From assembly GCA_937906475.1 (NCBI GenBank), contig CALCZA010000045.1:1-41957 (forward strand): 41,957 nt of DNA, given 5' to 3'. The notes beneath the pieces were generated by a model. It saw only the letters and a program-made list of their open reading frames with translations. It had not been told where the DNA came from and made no database searches. The DNA comes from an uncultured bacterium. Lineage in GTDB: Bacteria; Planctomycetota; UBA1135; UBA2386. Positions 28,186 through 36,290 of this stretch are shown here, one piece after another (the stretch's first letter is position 1; each line of letters opens with the position of its first letter). The translations under genes and the position numbers were made by a program.

Positions 28186-29418
28186 CTACTTCCCGTTCGC
28201 GCGGGCGCGATCGAGGTACTCGCCGAGCATGTGCCACTGTTGGTGGAGGTCGTGCTCGCCAACTCCGAACGGCTGTTTGAAGAAGACGGCGAGATGTGGC
28301 ATCGAGCCGGACTCGCCGCGGCTGGCTGCCAGGTCGGCGAAGCGGATGAGGTCGAGCACGAGCGGCGCCGCGAGGATTGCATCGCAACCCTGCCACGTGA
28401 ACTGCAACGACATCTTGAAGCCGAGGAAGCCCTGGAAGTGGATGAAATCCCACGCGGTCTTCAGGTCGTTGAGCGATGGCACGTAGTCGATGCCGACGTG
28501 TGTGTGCAGCGGGTAGCCAAGGATCGATGGCAGCAGCGCATCCTTGCTGTCTAGCTTGCTCTGCTTGTTCTTGCTGTCAGAGAGCACGCGGCCGTCGCGG
28601 TCACCGAGGATGTTGTAGCCCTGCCACGTCAGCACCTTCAGGTTGCGGTATTTGAACATCGGCGCCAGCGCCGACTTGACGAGCGTTTCGCCGGTCTTGC
28701 CGTCGCAGCCCATGAACGGCGCGCTATTTTTTCGGAACAGTTCTTCGATCGCCGGGATCAGCGCCGAGTTACTAGGCGTGAAGTGCACGAACGGCATGCC
28801 GAGGCTGGCAGCGGCGTAGGCGTAGACGGCCGACGGTCGCACCTGCTTGACCATGTTCTTATCGATGGCCTTGTCGAACGCAGCGAGGGTCTTGTGCGCA
28901 GCACCGAGACGAAGACTGGGTTCGGTCGAGGTCAGGTTGACGCAGACTACGCGCTCGAGCTTGTACTTCTTCTTGAAGGCTTGGATGTCCTTCTTGATCT
29001 GGTTGATCTGCGCGCGCAGCGAAGTGACTTTGCGCTGCTTGCCGCTGGCGAGTTTGGTGATCGTGGCGCCGGCGTTGGGCATGACGCCGGTGACGACGTT
29101 CTTGCTCTGGTTGTTGAGGTCCCGCTTCAGGGCCTTGATCAACTCAGGCGGCAACGAACCAGTGTGGCTGTGGATCTCTTGGGCGGCCGTGACGTAGTCG
29201 CTCTCGCGGATCTCGTGGCCGCCAAATACCAGATTGTCGAGCGGGCGCCACGGGATCCCCGCGGCGATGTCGGTCTCGGTAGTCAGACCCTGGCTCGGCG
29301 AGAGGCCTTTGGCGATCGCGCGCGCGCCCACGACCAGGGTGGTCGCTAGGCCGCCATAGGCGCCGAATAGCCAGACGCCGAGGCGTCGACTCTTTATTTG
29401 TGCGGGTTTCGTGGCCAA
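28186..29418 (-). CDS. myo-Inositol-1-phosphate synthase
   Basis: Isomerises glucose 6-phosphate to 1D-myo-inositol 3-phosphate using NAD+, the first step to inositol lipids or solutes. 410 residues from a TTG at 29418, which places the NAD-binding strand VWLFGAYGGLATTLVVGARA near residue 12 as in the family. The longer ORF to 29574 adds an Arg-rich leader without coding character. Further landmarks are HFTPSNSALIPAI, FMGCDGKTGETLVKS, LTWQGYNILGDRDG and VGIDYVPSLND, which cover the substrate and NAD contacts. Probably cotranscribed with asnB. Bacterial members are known in actinomycetes and some planctomycetes. Confidence 0.92.
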   Translation of the reverse strand: MATKPAQIKSRRLGVWLFGAYGGLATTLVVGARAIAKGLSPSQGLTTETDIAAGIPWRPLDNLVFGGHEIRESDYVTAAQEIHSHTGSLPPELIKALKRDLNNQSKNVVTGVMPNAGATITKLASGKQRKVTSLRAQINQIKKDIQAFKKKYKLERVVCVNLTSTEPSLRLGAAHKTLAAFDKAIDKNMVKQVRPSAVYAYAAASLGMPFVHFTPSNSALIPAIEELFRKNSAPFMGCDGKTGETLVKSALAPMFKYRNLKVLTWQGYNILGDRDGRVLSDSKNKQSKLDSKDALLPSILGYPLHTHVGIDYVPSLNDLKTAWDFIHFQGFLGFKMSLQFTWQGCDAILAAPLVLDLIRFADLAASRGESGSMPHLAVFFKQPFGVGEHDLHQQWHMLGEYLDRARANGK

Positions 29419-29658
29419 TGGAGGGCGCAGGAGGATACCGAAACGGCCGGCGGTTGCAGAGGTTCGGTCGATCTTCCTTTCAGCCGATTCTCTGAGTAAT
29501 GCGGCCAGGGACCGTTGGCTCGGGTTACCGAACCTGATTTGGAGCCCTTGCTGTCGTGGCTTGGGTGGCCGCACTATCGCTCAATCGATGGCCAATTTGC
29601 GCATCCTGGGCCGTCGGGACGAGTTGGATTCTTCGGTGGTCAATATATGCTCTGCGTC

Positions 29659-30072
29659 ATGACCAAGTTGCTATCGCTGTCTCTCGTCCTCTCGTTGTTT
29701 GTAGCGGGTTGCACCTCAGAAGAGTCTGTTGTGCCGCCCAAGCCTGCTGCGCCGGCCGAATCTGCTGAGTCGGCCAAGGGCGATGCGCCGGCCGAGTCTG
29801 CTGTGCTGGCCAAGAGCGATGCGTCGAAGAAGGTCGTTGGGCCGATCACTAAGGAAGTCGCGGTGCGCGAAGCCAAGTGCGGTTGCTCGATTGAAGGTGT
29901 TGGCCACTGCGGCAACTACATTCTGGTCGAAGGCCAATACGTGCCGTTGATCCACCCGAAGCTCGGTAAGATGGAGTTCTGCGCGCACAAGGCCAAGGGC
30001 GTCAAGATCAAGGTCGCTGGCATGATGAAGGACGGCAAGTACGTTGCCTCGCAATGGAAGCTCTCGAAGTAG
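29659..30072 (+). CDS. Small Cys-containing lipoprotein, DUF6370-like
   Basis: 137 residues from ATG 29659 (ATG 29647 is possible). Signal and lipobox MTKLLSLSLVLSLFVAGC (Cys18). The mature protein starts with a linker rich in Pro, Ala, Glu and Ser, built of two 12-residue repeats (APAESAESAKGD, APAESAVLAKSD). The C-terminal domain has KCGCSIEGVGHCGNY and a later FCAHKAKGVKIKV, with four Cys and two His that could bind a metal. It resembles DUF6370-type proteins, but I am only moderately sure. Divergent from the inositol-phosphate synthase gene with 240 bases between, so both need promoters there. The domain end (GKYVASQWKLSK) is intact. Confidence 0.78.
   Translation: MTKLLSLSLVLSLFVAGCTSEESVVPPKPAAPAESAESAKGDAPAESAVLAKSDASKKVVGPITKEVAVREAKCGCSIEGVGHCGNYILVEGQYVPLIHPKLGKMEFCAHKAKGVKIKVAGMMKDGKYVASQWKLSK
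29749..29820 (+). repeat. Two tandem 36-base coding repeats
   Basis: Units 29749-29784 and 29785-29820 are in-frame and differ at only a few positions. They encode the A-P-A-E-S-A linker of the lipoprotein. Likely the product of slippage or recombination, and able to vary in copy number between strains. Confidence 0.85.
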
Positions 30073-30162
30073 CCGCGGTTTCTCGCTGGCGCGGATCAGT
30101 TGGGACGACCACTTTCAGTGGTGGTGCGGGGGAATGACGTCACCACCGAGTCGAACGTGGAC

Positions 30163-31491
30163 ATGCTCCGGCGCAGTTGCCATAGCGCGCTCGTGAAGCG
30201 CTCTTCGCTGTGGCTCCTGCCTTTGCTGTTGGCGGTGATGGTTGGTGGATCGTTCTATTTCGATCGGCAGGCGGCGAAAGGAGATCGCGAGCTCAACGTC
30301 TACGTGACGGGTGGCCAGCGCATGGCGGCCGGCGAGGAGATCTATCGCCGCGGATCTGAAGGCAAGCCGTTTACCTATCCGCCGTTTGCAGCCGTGCCGT
30401 TCGTGCCGTTTGCGAAGCTGCCGGCGTCGTGGCAGGCGCCAGCGTGGTTCACCATCAACTTCCTGATCTTGATCGGCATGATCCGTTGGCTGCATCGCTA
30501 CGCGCGTGGCAGTGAGACGGGCCGATCGCCGCCGAAGTTGTGGCTATTCTGGGTGCTGACCGCGGCGTTTGGTGGTCGGCATGTGGTGTCGGTGTTCACC
30601 AACCAGAGTCACGACTTGACGATCGCTGGGTTGGTCATGCTGACGGCGGTCTCGTGGTGTGGGCACAAACGCATCTCAGGCATGTGGGCCGGCATGTGGG
30701 CTGGTTTGGGGGCCGCGACGAAGGCGACCCCGCTGATCTTTTTGGGGCTGTTCGGTCTGCGCCTGCATTGGCTTGGCTTGTTCGCGATTGTCGGTGTGAC
30801 GGTCGGAGCGACGTTGTTGCCGGACTATATGTTCCCCCGCACGGACGGCGTGGCTTGGTGGCGGTCGTGGTGCAACGTCAACCTCGACGGTCTCGAATTA
30901 GGTGGCACGGCCGAAGCGGTTGGCGCATGGAACTCGCACAGCGTGCTCAATCAGGGCCTCAGTGGCGCAATGCGGCGATTGTTCACGGCGGTCGAAGCGC
31001 CGGACGGCAATTTTGTCGTCGGCGACAAGGGCCACGTGCTGTTGTTCGAGATGTCGGCGACGATGACTAAGGTCGCGACGCTGTTGATGTCCGGCGTTGT
31101 GCTCGGATTGATCTCGATGTGCGTGTTGTATGCGAAGCGTGCGGTGCGCATGGCGGGCGACGGCATGGCTAATGTGCAGCGCACACTTGGCCTCGGTGAA
31201 ATCGGAGCGTTCGCATGCGGCATGGTGCTGCTGTCACCGCAGAGCAGTAAAGCGCACTTCTGTGTCTGGCTGTTTCCCGTTGCGTTCGTCGTCAACTACT
31301 TGACGCGCCATCGTCGCGACGTGATTGCCATCATGCTGTTCTCTGTGGCATTGATCCTCGGCATGCTGTCGAAGAGCATGCTCGGCAAGCCGGTGGCCAA
31401 CGTCGTGCTGGCCTACGGCAGCGTGGCGTGGAGCACGTTCTTTCTACTGCTCGCGACCGCGCGCTGCTTGCAGGTCGCGGCCCGAAAGTAA
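30163..31491 (+). CDS. GT87/DUF2029 polyprenol-phosphate-dependent glycosyltransferase
   Basis: 442 residues from ATG 30163 (alternatives ATG 30100 and GTG 30193). Multi-pass membrane protein. After helix 1 (LWLLPLLLAVMVGGSFYF) it has the GT-C signature region LNVYVTGGQRMAAGEEIY followed by FTYPPFAAVPFVPFAKL, which is diagnostic for GT87. The GT-C fold uses polyprenyl-phosphate-linked mannose or arabinose donors and works on the periplasmic side. About nine helices are visible, including WAGMWAGLGAATKATPLIFL. It precedes the kinase in convergent orientation and may act with the polyprenyl-phosphate sugar genes at 34.6-40 kb. Confidence 0.88.
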   Translation: MLRRSCHSALVKRSSLWLLPLLLAVMVGGSFYFDRQAAKGDRELNVYVTGGQRMAAGEEIYRRGSEGKPFTYPPFAAVPFVPFAKLPASWQAPAWFTINFLILIGMIRWLHRYARGSETGRSPPKLWLFWVLTAAFGGRHVVSVFTNQSHDLTIAGLVMLTAVSWCGHKRISGMWAGMWAGLGAATKATPLIFLGLFGLRLHWLGLFAIVGVTVGATLLPDYMFPRTDGVAWWRSWCNVNLDGLELGGTAEAVGAWNSHSVLNQGLSGAMRRLFTAVEAPDGNFVVGDKGHVLLFEMSATMTKVATLLMSGVVLGLISMCVLYAKRAVRMAGDGMANVQRTLGLGEIGAFACGMVLLSPQSSKAHFCVWLFPVAFVVNYLTRHRRDVIAIMLFSVALILGMLSKSMLGKPVANVVLAYGSVAWSTFFLLLATARCLQVAARK

Positions 31492-31500
31492 AGCGACTAG

Positions 31501-31517
31501 GCCGAGCAGAACTCGGC
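31501..31517. terminator. Perfect hairpin between convergent genes
   Basis: GCCGAG (31501-31506) and CTCGGC (31512-31517) form a perfect six-base-pair stem with a five-base loop. It lies between the GT87 stop (31491) and the kinase stop (31529). No strong T-run, so termination efficiency is uncertain. Confidence 0.45.
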
Positions 31518-31528
31518 GGCGCTGTTGG

Positions 31529-34450
31529 CTACTTGCCCCATTTTAGCTGGTTCGCCTTGGGGGCCTTCTCGGCGCGTTCGAGCGCGTCTTGTAGCAGTGC
31601 CCTGGAATTGCTCGGCGCGATAGCTTCGCGGCGTTGACCCGGTGACAGGCCCTGCTTGAACCACCAAATGGCCTGCTTCGTCTGGCCATTCGCCAGTAGG
31701 ACTTCGCCCCGGATCAGGCTCGTCCAAGGACCTCGGTGAGGGGCCTTCAGCTTGGGGTTGCGGCGTTCGAAGTCGTCAAGTCGCGTCTTGGCAAGTTCGT
31801 AGTTGTGGAGCTTTTCCGGCGACTCTGGGCTGCAGCGCAGCCAGGCATCCTCTAGCAGTCCTTGCACATACCACGATTTGTCATCAGCGGTAGTTGCCAA
31901 GCCGTGGCCTAGTCGTTGCGCTGCTTCGACGTAGTCTTTCATGCGCGAACGACCGATTGCCGCAAAGAATGCGGCTTCGTGCGTGTCGTTGCCGAGTTCT
32001 TGCCAACGTTCTGCTGTGCGCGCCAGGTTGTGGTAATCGAGCACCCGAATCAGCGTTCGCGTTGCTAGCCGCGAGTAGCTATCGATGCTCGACTGCACTG
32101 CCGTGATCTGGCCGGCGATCTCGGCGGCTTCTTTGATTTCTCCAGCGTAGTACAACTGAAAGAAGCGCAATTCCAGGATGCGCTTCCTGTCGGGGTAGAG
32201 GCCGTTGTAGCGCAGCCAAATAGGCGTGCTGATTTCCGTTGAGCGATTCTTGAAGTCGATCTCCGCCGCAAAACGGTATGCGATCTCCAGCGTGTCTGGG
32301 GACGGCGCGGGCAGTTCGGCAACCCGGCGAATCAGCGGCCGAAGGAGTTCTGGATTGATCGCCTTTGTGGCGGAGAACTCCATGCTCAGGTTGTTGCGTC
32401 GTTTTGCGAGTTCGAGGTGTTGTTGCGCAGCGTCCTTGTCGCCGTTTGCAGCGCGGATCTTGAGCACGAGCGCCTCTGGAATCGGCGGTGCCGCTTTGGC
32501 TTGCTCCGCCATCTTGAGGACTTCCATGGCTGTCTCGGGGTTCTTGTCGCGGATCTCCGCCCCCGCCAGCAATTCGTAGCCACGTGAGTGTTGCGGTATC
32601 GCTGTGATTATTTCGCGGGCGAGTTGTTTGGCTTGCTCCGAATCGGTTGGTTCGATGGCCAATGGACCCCACGCGAGTGCCACTGGGTCGTCTGGCCAGC
32701 GCTGTCGCATGGTGCGCACGCTCGATTGGTATCGCTCGAAGTCCTTGGAGCGCACCGCGAACCAGCCAATCAAACCAAGCAACAGTGGGTCCTGTGGTGC
32801 GCCCATCGACGCATCTTCAAGGTATGCCTGCGCGAGCTTGGCGCTCGATGCGAGGTTGTCGTCGCGGGCTCGGAAGACTTGATCTAATGCCACCAAGTAG
32901 CGATCGCCGATCGAGTCGCTCTGATGAAGAGCCTCGACCTCGTACTTGTTGAAGAAGGACCGGCCCTCGGCCACCTTCTTGGAGAACAGTTCCATGCCGA
33001 GGCTTGGTCGATCGGGGTTCGCATACTTTGCAATTGCATCGCTCGCGTATTGCCACCCCTCTTCGCTGGCCAGTGCCAGGATGCACGCGATGGCGGAATC
33101 TGTGGATTCGAATTGCACTGCCTCTTCCAATGCCGCGATGGCGTCAACCGTCCGCAGATCGCTGATTAACCAGCGCTGGTAACTCTCGTGCTTGAGGCGG
33201 TCGGCGTGGATGCGACCCGAATTGACGTCCGCTTCAATTAGGCTCGGCCACTTGACGGCGAGGTAGATTCCGAGGCCTGCGATCAGCGGTAGCACGATCG
33301 ACAGCGTCCCGGCTAAACCGGCCCTCCAGGGTTCATTGCGTGCCCAGCGCCGCGCGCGTTGTATCGGGCGCAGCGGTCGCGCGATCACTGGCTGATGTTC
33401 GAGGAAGGCATCGAGATCGTCGGCCAACTCGGCGGCCGTCGCGTAGCGGTGTTTTGGTTCGGGGGCGATCGCCTTGTGAACGATGTTCTCGAGGTCTGGG
33501 GAAACCTGTATCTGCTGCGATAGCGGCGGCATATCGCCACCCTCGATGCGCCGTGCGATCGCCGGCAGGCTCATGCCCTGCAGAGGCTGGGTGCGAGCGA
33601 GCGCTTCGTAGAGCGTGACGCCGAGGCTGTAGACGTCGCTGTGTGGGCCGACGTTCTTGTCGTCGCGGCGCAGTTGCTCGGGGGCCGCGTAGACCGGCGT
33701 TCCGGCGAACGTGCGGGTATGGTCTAGTTCGAGCGAAAGGTCGCGGGTGACGCCAAAATCAGCTAGCAGCGGCGTGCCGTCGCGACGGATCAGCACGTTG
33801 GAAGGCTTGATGTCGAGGTGCAGCAGGCCGTTGTCGTGCACGGTCTGGGTGGCGCGTGCGATATCGCGGATCAGGCGTGCGAAGTGACGGTCAGCGCTGA
33901 CTTCGAAGTTCTCTCCTTCGCCCGTCGGCGTGCCGAGTGCCGCGCGCAGCAAGTTCATGTCGTCGGCGCTGGGATGCGGCGGCAGCGCGCGCATCAAGCT
34001 GGTCAGGGTGCGGCCGTCGACCCATTCCATTGCAATGGCGAATGTGTTGTCGACGTCGATGATGTCGTGGATGACTACGATGTTCGGATGCGACAGACGT
34101 GCCATCGCATGCGCCTCATGCGCGAGCGTGCGTTGGGCGCGGTCGCCACCGCCGAGCCATGCTGGCGCAATTTTGATCGCGACATGTCGACCGAGGTTGT
34201 TCTGGCGGGCCAGATACACGGTGCTCATGCCGCCTTGACCAATCTCGCCGAGCATGGTGTAGCCCGGGATTCGGGGCCCATTCGTCGTGTTCGGCTGTTG
34301 GGAGCGAGACAGGTCCTCTAGCAGTTGAGGAAGTTGTTCGCGAAGCGATGGGTCATCGAGATCTTGCGAAGACAAGACGATCGTCTTGCCGTTGGCCAGG
34401 TCTTCGTTGAGGCGCGCTCGAATTTGAGTCGGGGATTGTATGCTCTCCAT
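31529..34450 (-). CDS. Membrane Ser/Thr protein kinase with a TPR-rich C-terminal half
   Basis: 973 residues. Kinase domain about 64-350, complete: glycine loop LGEIGQGGMSTVYLA, VAIK lysine, catalytic HLDIKPSN (about 209; Leu-Asp replaces the usual Arg-Asp, so this is a non-RD kinase), ADFGVTRD, and AAPEQ activation loop. One membrane helix follows (GTLSIVLPLIAGLGIYLAV, about 375-395). The remainder, about 570 residues, is helical and rich in TPR-like spacing (ALALEEAVQFE-like and LAQAYLEDA segments) and would be extracytoplasmic. Typical PknB-like sensor kinases of planctomycetes have this architecture. The target is unknown. Opposite strand to GT87, convergent with it. Confidence 0.92.
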   Translation of the reverse strand: MESIQSPTQIRARLNEDLANGKTIVLSSQDLDDPSLREQLPQLLEDLSRSQQPNTTNGPRIPGYTMLGEIGQGGMSTVYLARQNNLGRHVAIKIAPAWLGGGDRAQRTLAHEAHAMARLSHPNIVVIHDIIDVDNTFAIAMEWVDGRTLTSLMRALPPHPSADDMNLLRAALGTPTGEGENFEVSADRHFARLIRDIARATQTVHDNGLLHLDIKPSNVLIRRDGTPLLADFGVTRDLSLELDHTRTFAGTPVYAAPEQLRRDDKNVGPHSDVYSLGVTLYEALARTQPLQGMSLPAIARRIEGGDMPPLSQQIQVSPDLENIVHKAIAPEPKHRYATAAELADDLDAFLEHQPVIARPLRPIQRARRWARNEPWRAGLAGTLSIVLPLIAGLGIYLAVKWPSLIEADVNSGRIHADRLKHESYQRWLISDLRTVDAIAALEEAVQFESTDSAIACILALASEEGWQYASDAIAKYANPDRPSLGMELFSKKVAEGRSFFNKYEVEALHQSDSIGDRYLVALDQVFRARDDNLASSAKLAQAYLEDASMGAPQDPLLLGLIGWFAVRSKDFERYQSSVRTMRQRWPDDPVALAWGPLAIEPTDSEQAKQLAREIITAIPQHSRGYELLAGAEIRDKNPETAMEVLKMAEQAKAAPPIPEALVLKIRAANGDKDAAQQHLELAKRRNNLSMEFSATKAINPELLRPLIRRVAELPAPSPDTLEIAYRFAAEIDFKNRSTEISTPIWLRYNGLYPDRKRILELRFFQLYYAGEIKEAAEIAGQITAVQSSIDSYSRLATRTLIRVLDYHNLARTAERWQELGNDTHEAAFFAAIGRSRMKDYVEAAQRLGHGLATTADDKSWYVQGLLEDAWLRCSPESPEKLHNYELAKTRLDDFERRNPKLKAPHRGPWTSLIRGEVLLANGQTKQAIWWFKQGLSPGQRREAIAPSNSRALLQDALERAEKAPKANQLKWGK

Positions 34451-34567
34451 GGCGGAAGAAAGAGTGGGAACGCAGGTAGCATAGCCGCGAATCCGCTCTG
34501 GCTCTCACCCCGCGATCAGGTCTTGGGCAGCGATTCTCCACCGCGCTTTCGCCTGTGTGTGCGGAAG

Positions 34568-34584
34568 TCTCCGGATTCCGGAGA
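34568..34584. promoter_or_regulatory. Near-perfect palindrome between ubiA-like gene and kinase
   Basis: TCTCCGGA-T-TCCGGAGA has eight-base arms about a single base. It is 36 bases downstream of the UbiA-family stop codon (34620, minus strand) and about 118 bases upstream of the kinase start. It could be a protein-binding palindrome or, with a GATTC loop, a hairpin ending the prenyltransferase transcript. Confidence 0.4.
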
Positions 34585-34619
34585 GTCGGGCCGCAGGCTG
34601 GGCCATTGCTCGGTCCGCG

Positions 34620-35510
34620 TTATTGAATAGCTGGTGCAGTGCTGAGGATCATCATCACAACGCCAGCATAGAGCACGCCAGAAAGCACCAGCGGGACATC
34701 GCGGAACAGCAGTTTCGCTGGATCGCCGCCTTCACTCTTGCTGTAGACGAGGAAGAGGTAGCGGAAAACACCGTAGCAAACGAAGGGCACCGTCAGCATC
34801 AGTTGGTCGGTGCGGTGGCGCGCGATGGTTTCGGGGCTGACGGTGTAGAGTGCGTAGCTCAGGATGCTCAGGGCGGCCAGCGGACCGATCAGCATGTTCA
34901 AAAACGACAGCGAGTAATCGGACATCGTCTTGCGCGTTTGCCCAGTGGCCTCGGTTTGTCGACCGACTTCTTCGTAGCGCTTGCAGAAGGCTAGGAAGAG
35001 CGCGAAGAAGAACGTGCAGAGCTGCAGCCACTTCGATGCATCAACATTGAGGGCAGATGCGCCCGCCATGACGCGGAGTTGGAAGCCGATCGCGATGCAC
35101 ATGCAGTCCACGATCACCAGTCGCTTCAGGTAGAAGCTGTAGGCGACGTTGAGCACCAGATACGACATCGGCCAGATCAGGAACGAGCGCTCGGTGACCG
35201 GGACCAAGTAGGCCAGCCCGAAGCATACGGACACGGTAACCAGTAGTTCGACGCATGCTGCTGGCACGGGCAAGCGGCCGGACGCAATCGGGCGATGCTT
35301 CTTCCTGGGGTGCAGCGCATCTTCGTGGCGATCGAGGATGTCGTTGAGCAGGTAGATCGAACTCGCCGCGAAGCAGAACGATCCGAACGCTGTCAGCGAT
35401 GCCACCCAACTCGATACCAAGAACGCCTGGTCGGTAAAGAACAGGGGGACGAGAACCAGCAGGTTCTTGACCCACTGGTGCGGGCGCAAGGCTTGGAGGA
35501 ACGGCGGCAT
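34620..35510 (-). CDS. UbiA-family prenyltransferase, decaprenyl-phosphate phosphoribosyltransferase-like
   Basis: 296 residues with about eight membrane helices. The start MPPFLQALRPHQWVKNLLVLVP is characteristic of the decaprenyl-phosphate phosphoribosyltransferase branch. The catalytic Asp-rich motif is NDILDRHEDALHPRKKHRPIASG in its expected place after helix 2. That enzyme transfers phosphoribose from PRPP to polyprenyl phosphate to make the precursor of polyprenyl-phosphate arabinose or ribose. It stands next to GT2, LAB_N, GT39 and GT9 genes of a lipid-linked-sugar pathway. Transcribed away from them, opposite to the pseudogene at 35608. Donor and acceptor are inferred from similarity. 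Confidence 0.88.
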   Translation of the reverse strand: MPPFLQALRPHQWVKNLLVLVPLFFTDQAFLVSSWVASLTAFGSFCFAASSIYLLNDILDRHEDALHPRKKHRPIASGRLPVPAACVELLVTVSVCFGLAYLVPVTERSFLIWPMSYLVLNVAYSFYLKRLVIVDCMCIAIGFQLRVMAGASALNVDASKWLQLCTFFFALFLAFCKRYEEVGRQTEATGQTRKTMSDYSLSFLNMLIGPLAALSILSYALYTVSPETIARHRTDQLMLTVPFVCYGVFRYLFLVYSKSEGGDPAKLLFRDVPLVLSGVLYAGVVMMILSTAPAIQ

Positions 35511-35607
35511 AGCGGTTCAGATGATCATGAGTGCTAAAGCTGTTGGTGCAAGCACGTCGCCAACGTTTCGTTGGCTGTGCTGCGCCGCTAACGTGCGGGC
35601 AGCATTC

Positions 35608-36290
35608 ATGGTCAATTCGAGAGGTTTGGGCGGCATCTTCAGGCCGCGGTCGTTGGCGCAAGTCGGCGCGAGGGCTCTATCGGGCGACAGATCGTGGCGA
35701 ATCTCATTGCTGGCGGGTGCCAAGGGCCCCTCTCCCCGGTCAATCCCAAGGCGGAGGTGGTGTGGTGGTTGCGTCCGTTGGCAACCGCGACGACGTTGCA
35801 GTTGATGTGCCGCCGATCGCGCTGGCTGGCCCGGCTGCCGACGAAGTTGCCGGCATTGCGTGTGCGTCAGGCCGTCGATTCGAAGTTGCTAGCCACTGAC
35901 CAGAGGGAATGGTTGCCAGCGGCGACGACGGACGCGATCCTGCAGACATATGGCACTCCCTTCGCTCTCAGTCGCCGCAGCCCACGAACTCGGCTGCCCT
36001 GTGGTGCTAAAGGCCGAAGCCGTTGGTTTGCTGCGCGAGTGTGAGCCCCGTGCGGTGCGCCCGGGGCTGCGTTCTGGCGACGAAGTATCTGTCGCCAGTG
36101 ATCTGCAGCGACGCCTCGGCAAGAAGTTCGGCGAGTTCACGCTGCAAGTTCAGGCGCATGCTGAAGGCCATCGCGAGGTGTTGCTCGGCAGGTTCCGCAG
36201 ATTACAGAAGTCGAAGTCAATTCGGTTATCCTGGCTAAGCAGGGCGCGTCAAGCGTCGCCGTCGATGGCCGCATGCGGGTGGAGTTCTAG
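35608..36290 (+). pseudogene. Decayed ADP-forming acyl/acetate-CoA ligase (CoA-binding plus ATP-grasp)
   Basis: Fragments of one family lie in order but in two frames. (1) From ATG 35608: GLGGIFRPRSLA, frame 1. (2) After a short deletion near 35645, frame 0: AAVVGASRREGSIGRQIV and AGGCQGPLSPVNPKAEVV, the CoA-binding N-domain. (3) Still frame 0, a jump past the central domains to the linker LPALRVRQAVDSKLL and WLPAATTDAILQTYGTPF before the ATP-grasp. (4) Frame 1 from about 35960: SVAAAHELGCPVVLKAEAVG and RPGLRSGDEV. (5) Frame 0 from about 36186: VPQITEVEVNSVILAKQGAS and the end RMRVEF. Intact members are about 700 residues; about 230 codons remain. At least three frameshifts and one large deletion. 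The family makes acyl-CoA with ADP release. The GT2 start directly follows its stop. Confidence 0.85.

Noticed and set aside
27775-28554. 259-codon plus-strand ORF spanning asnB and inositol-phosphate synthase ends
   Set aside because: Crosses the boundary of two good minus-strand genes and has shadow-like composition.
35517-35723. 68-codon minus-strand ORF just upstream of the UbiA-like gene
   Set aside because: Antisense to the recognisable N-terminal fragment of the pseudogene and no family match.
35467-35899. Individual short plus ORFs upstream of the GT2 gene
   Set aside because: None is complete alone; read together they are fragments of one decayed CoA ligase, reported as a pseudogene.
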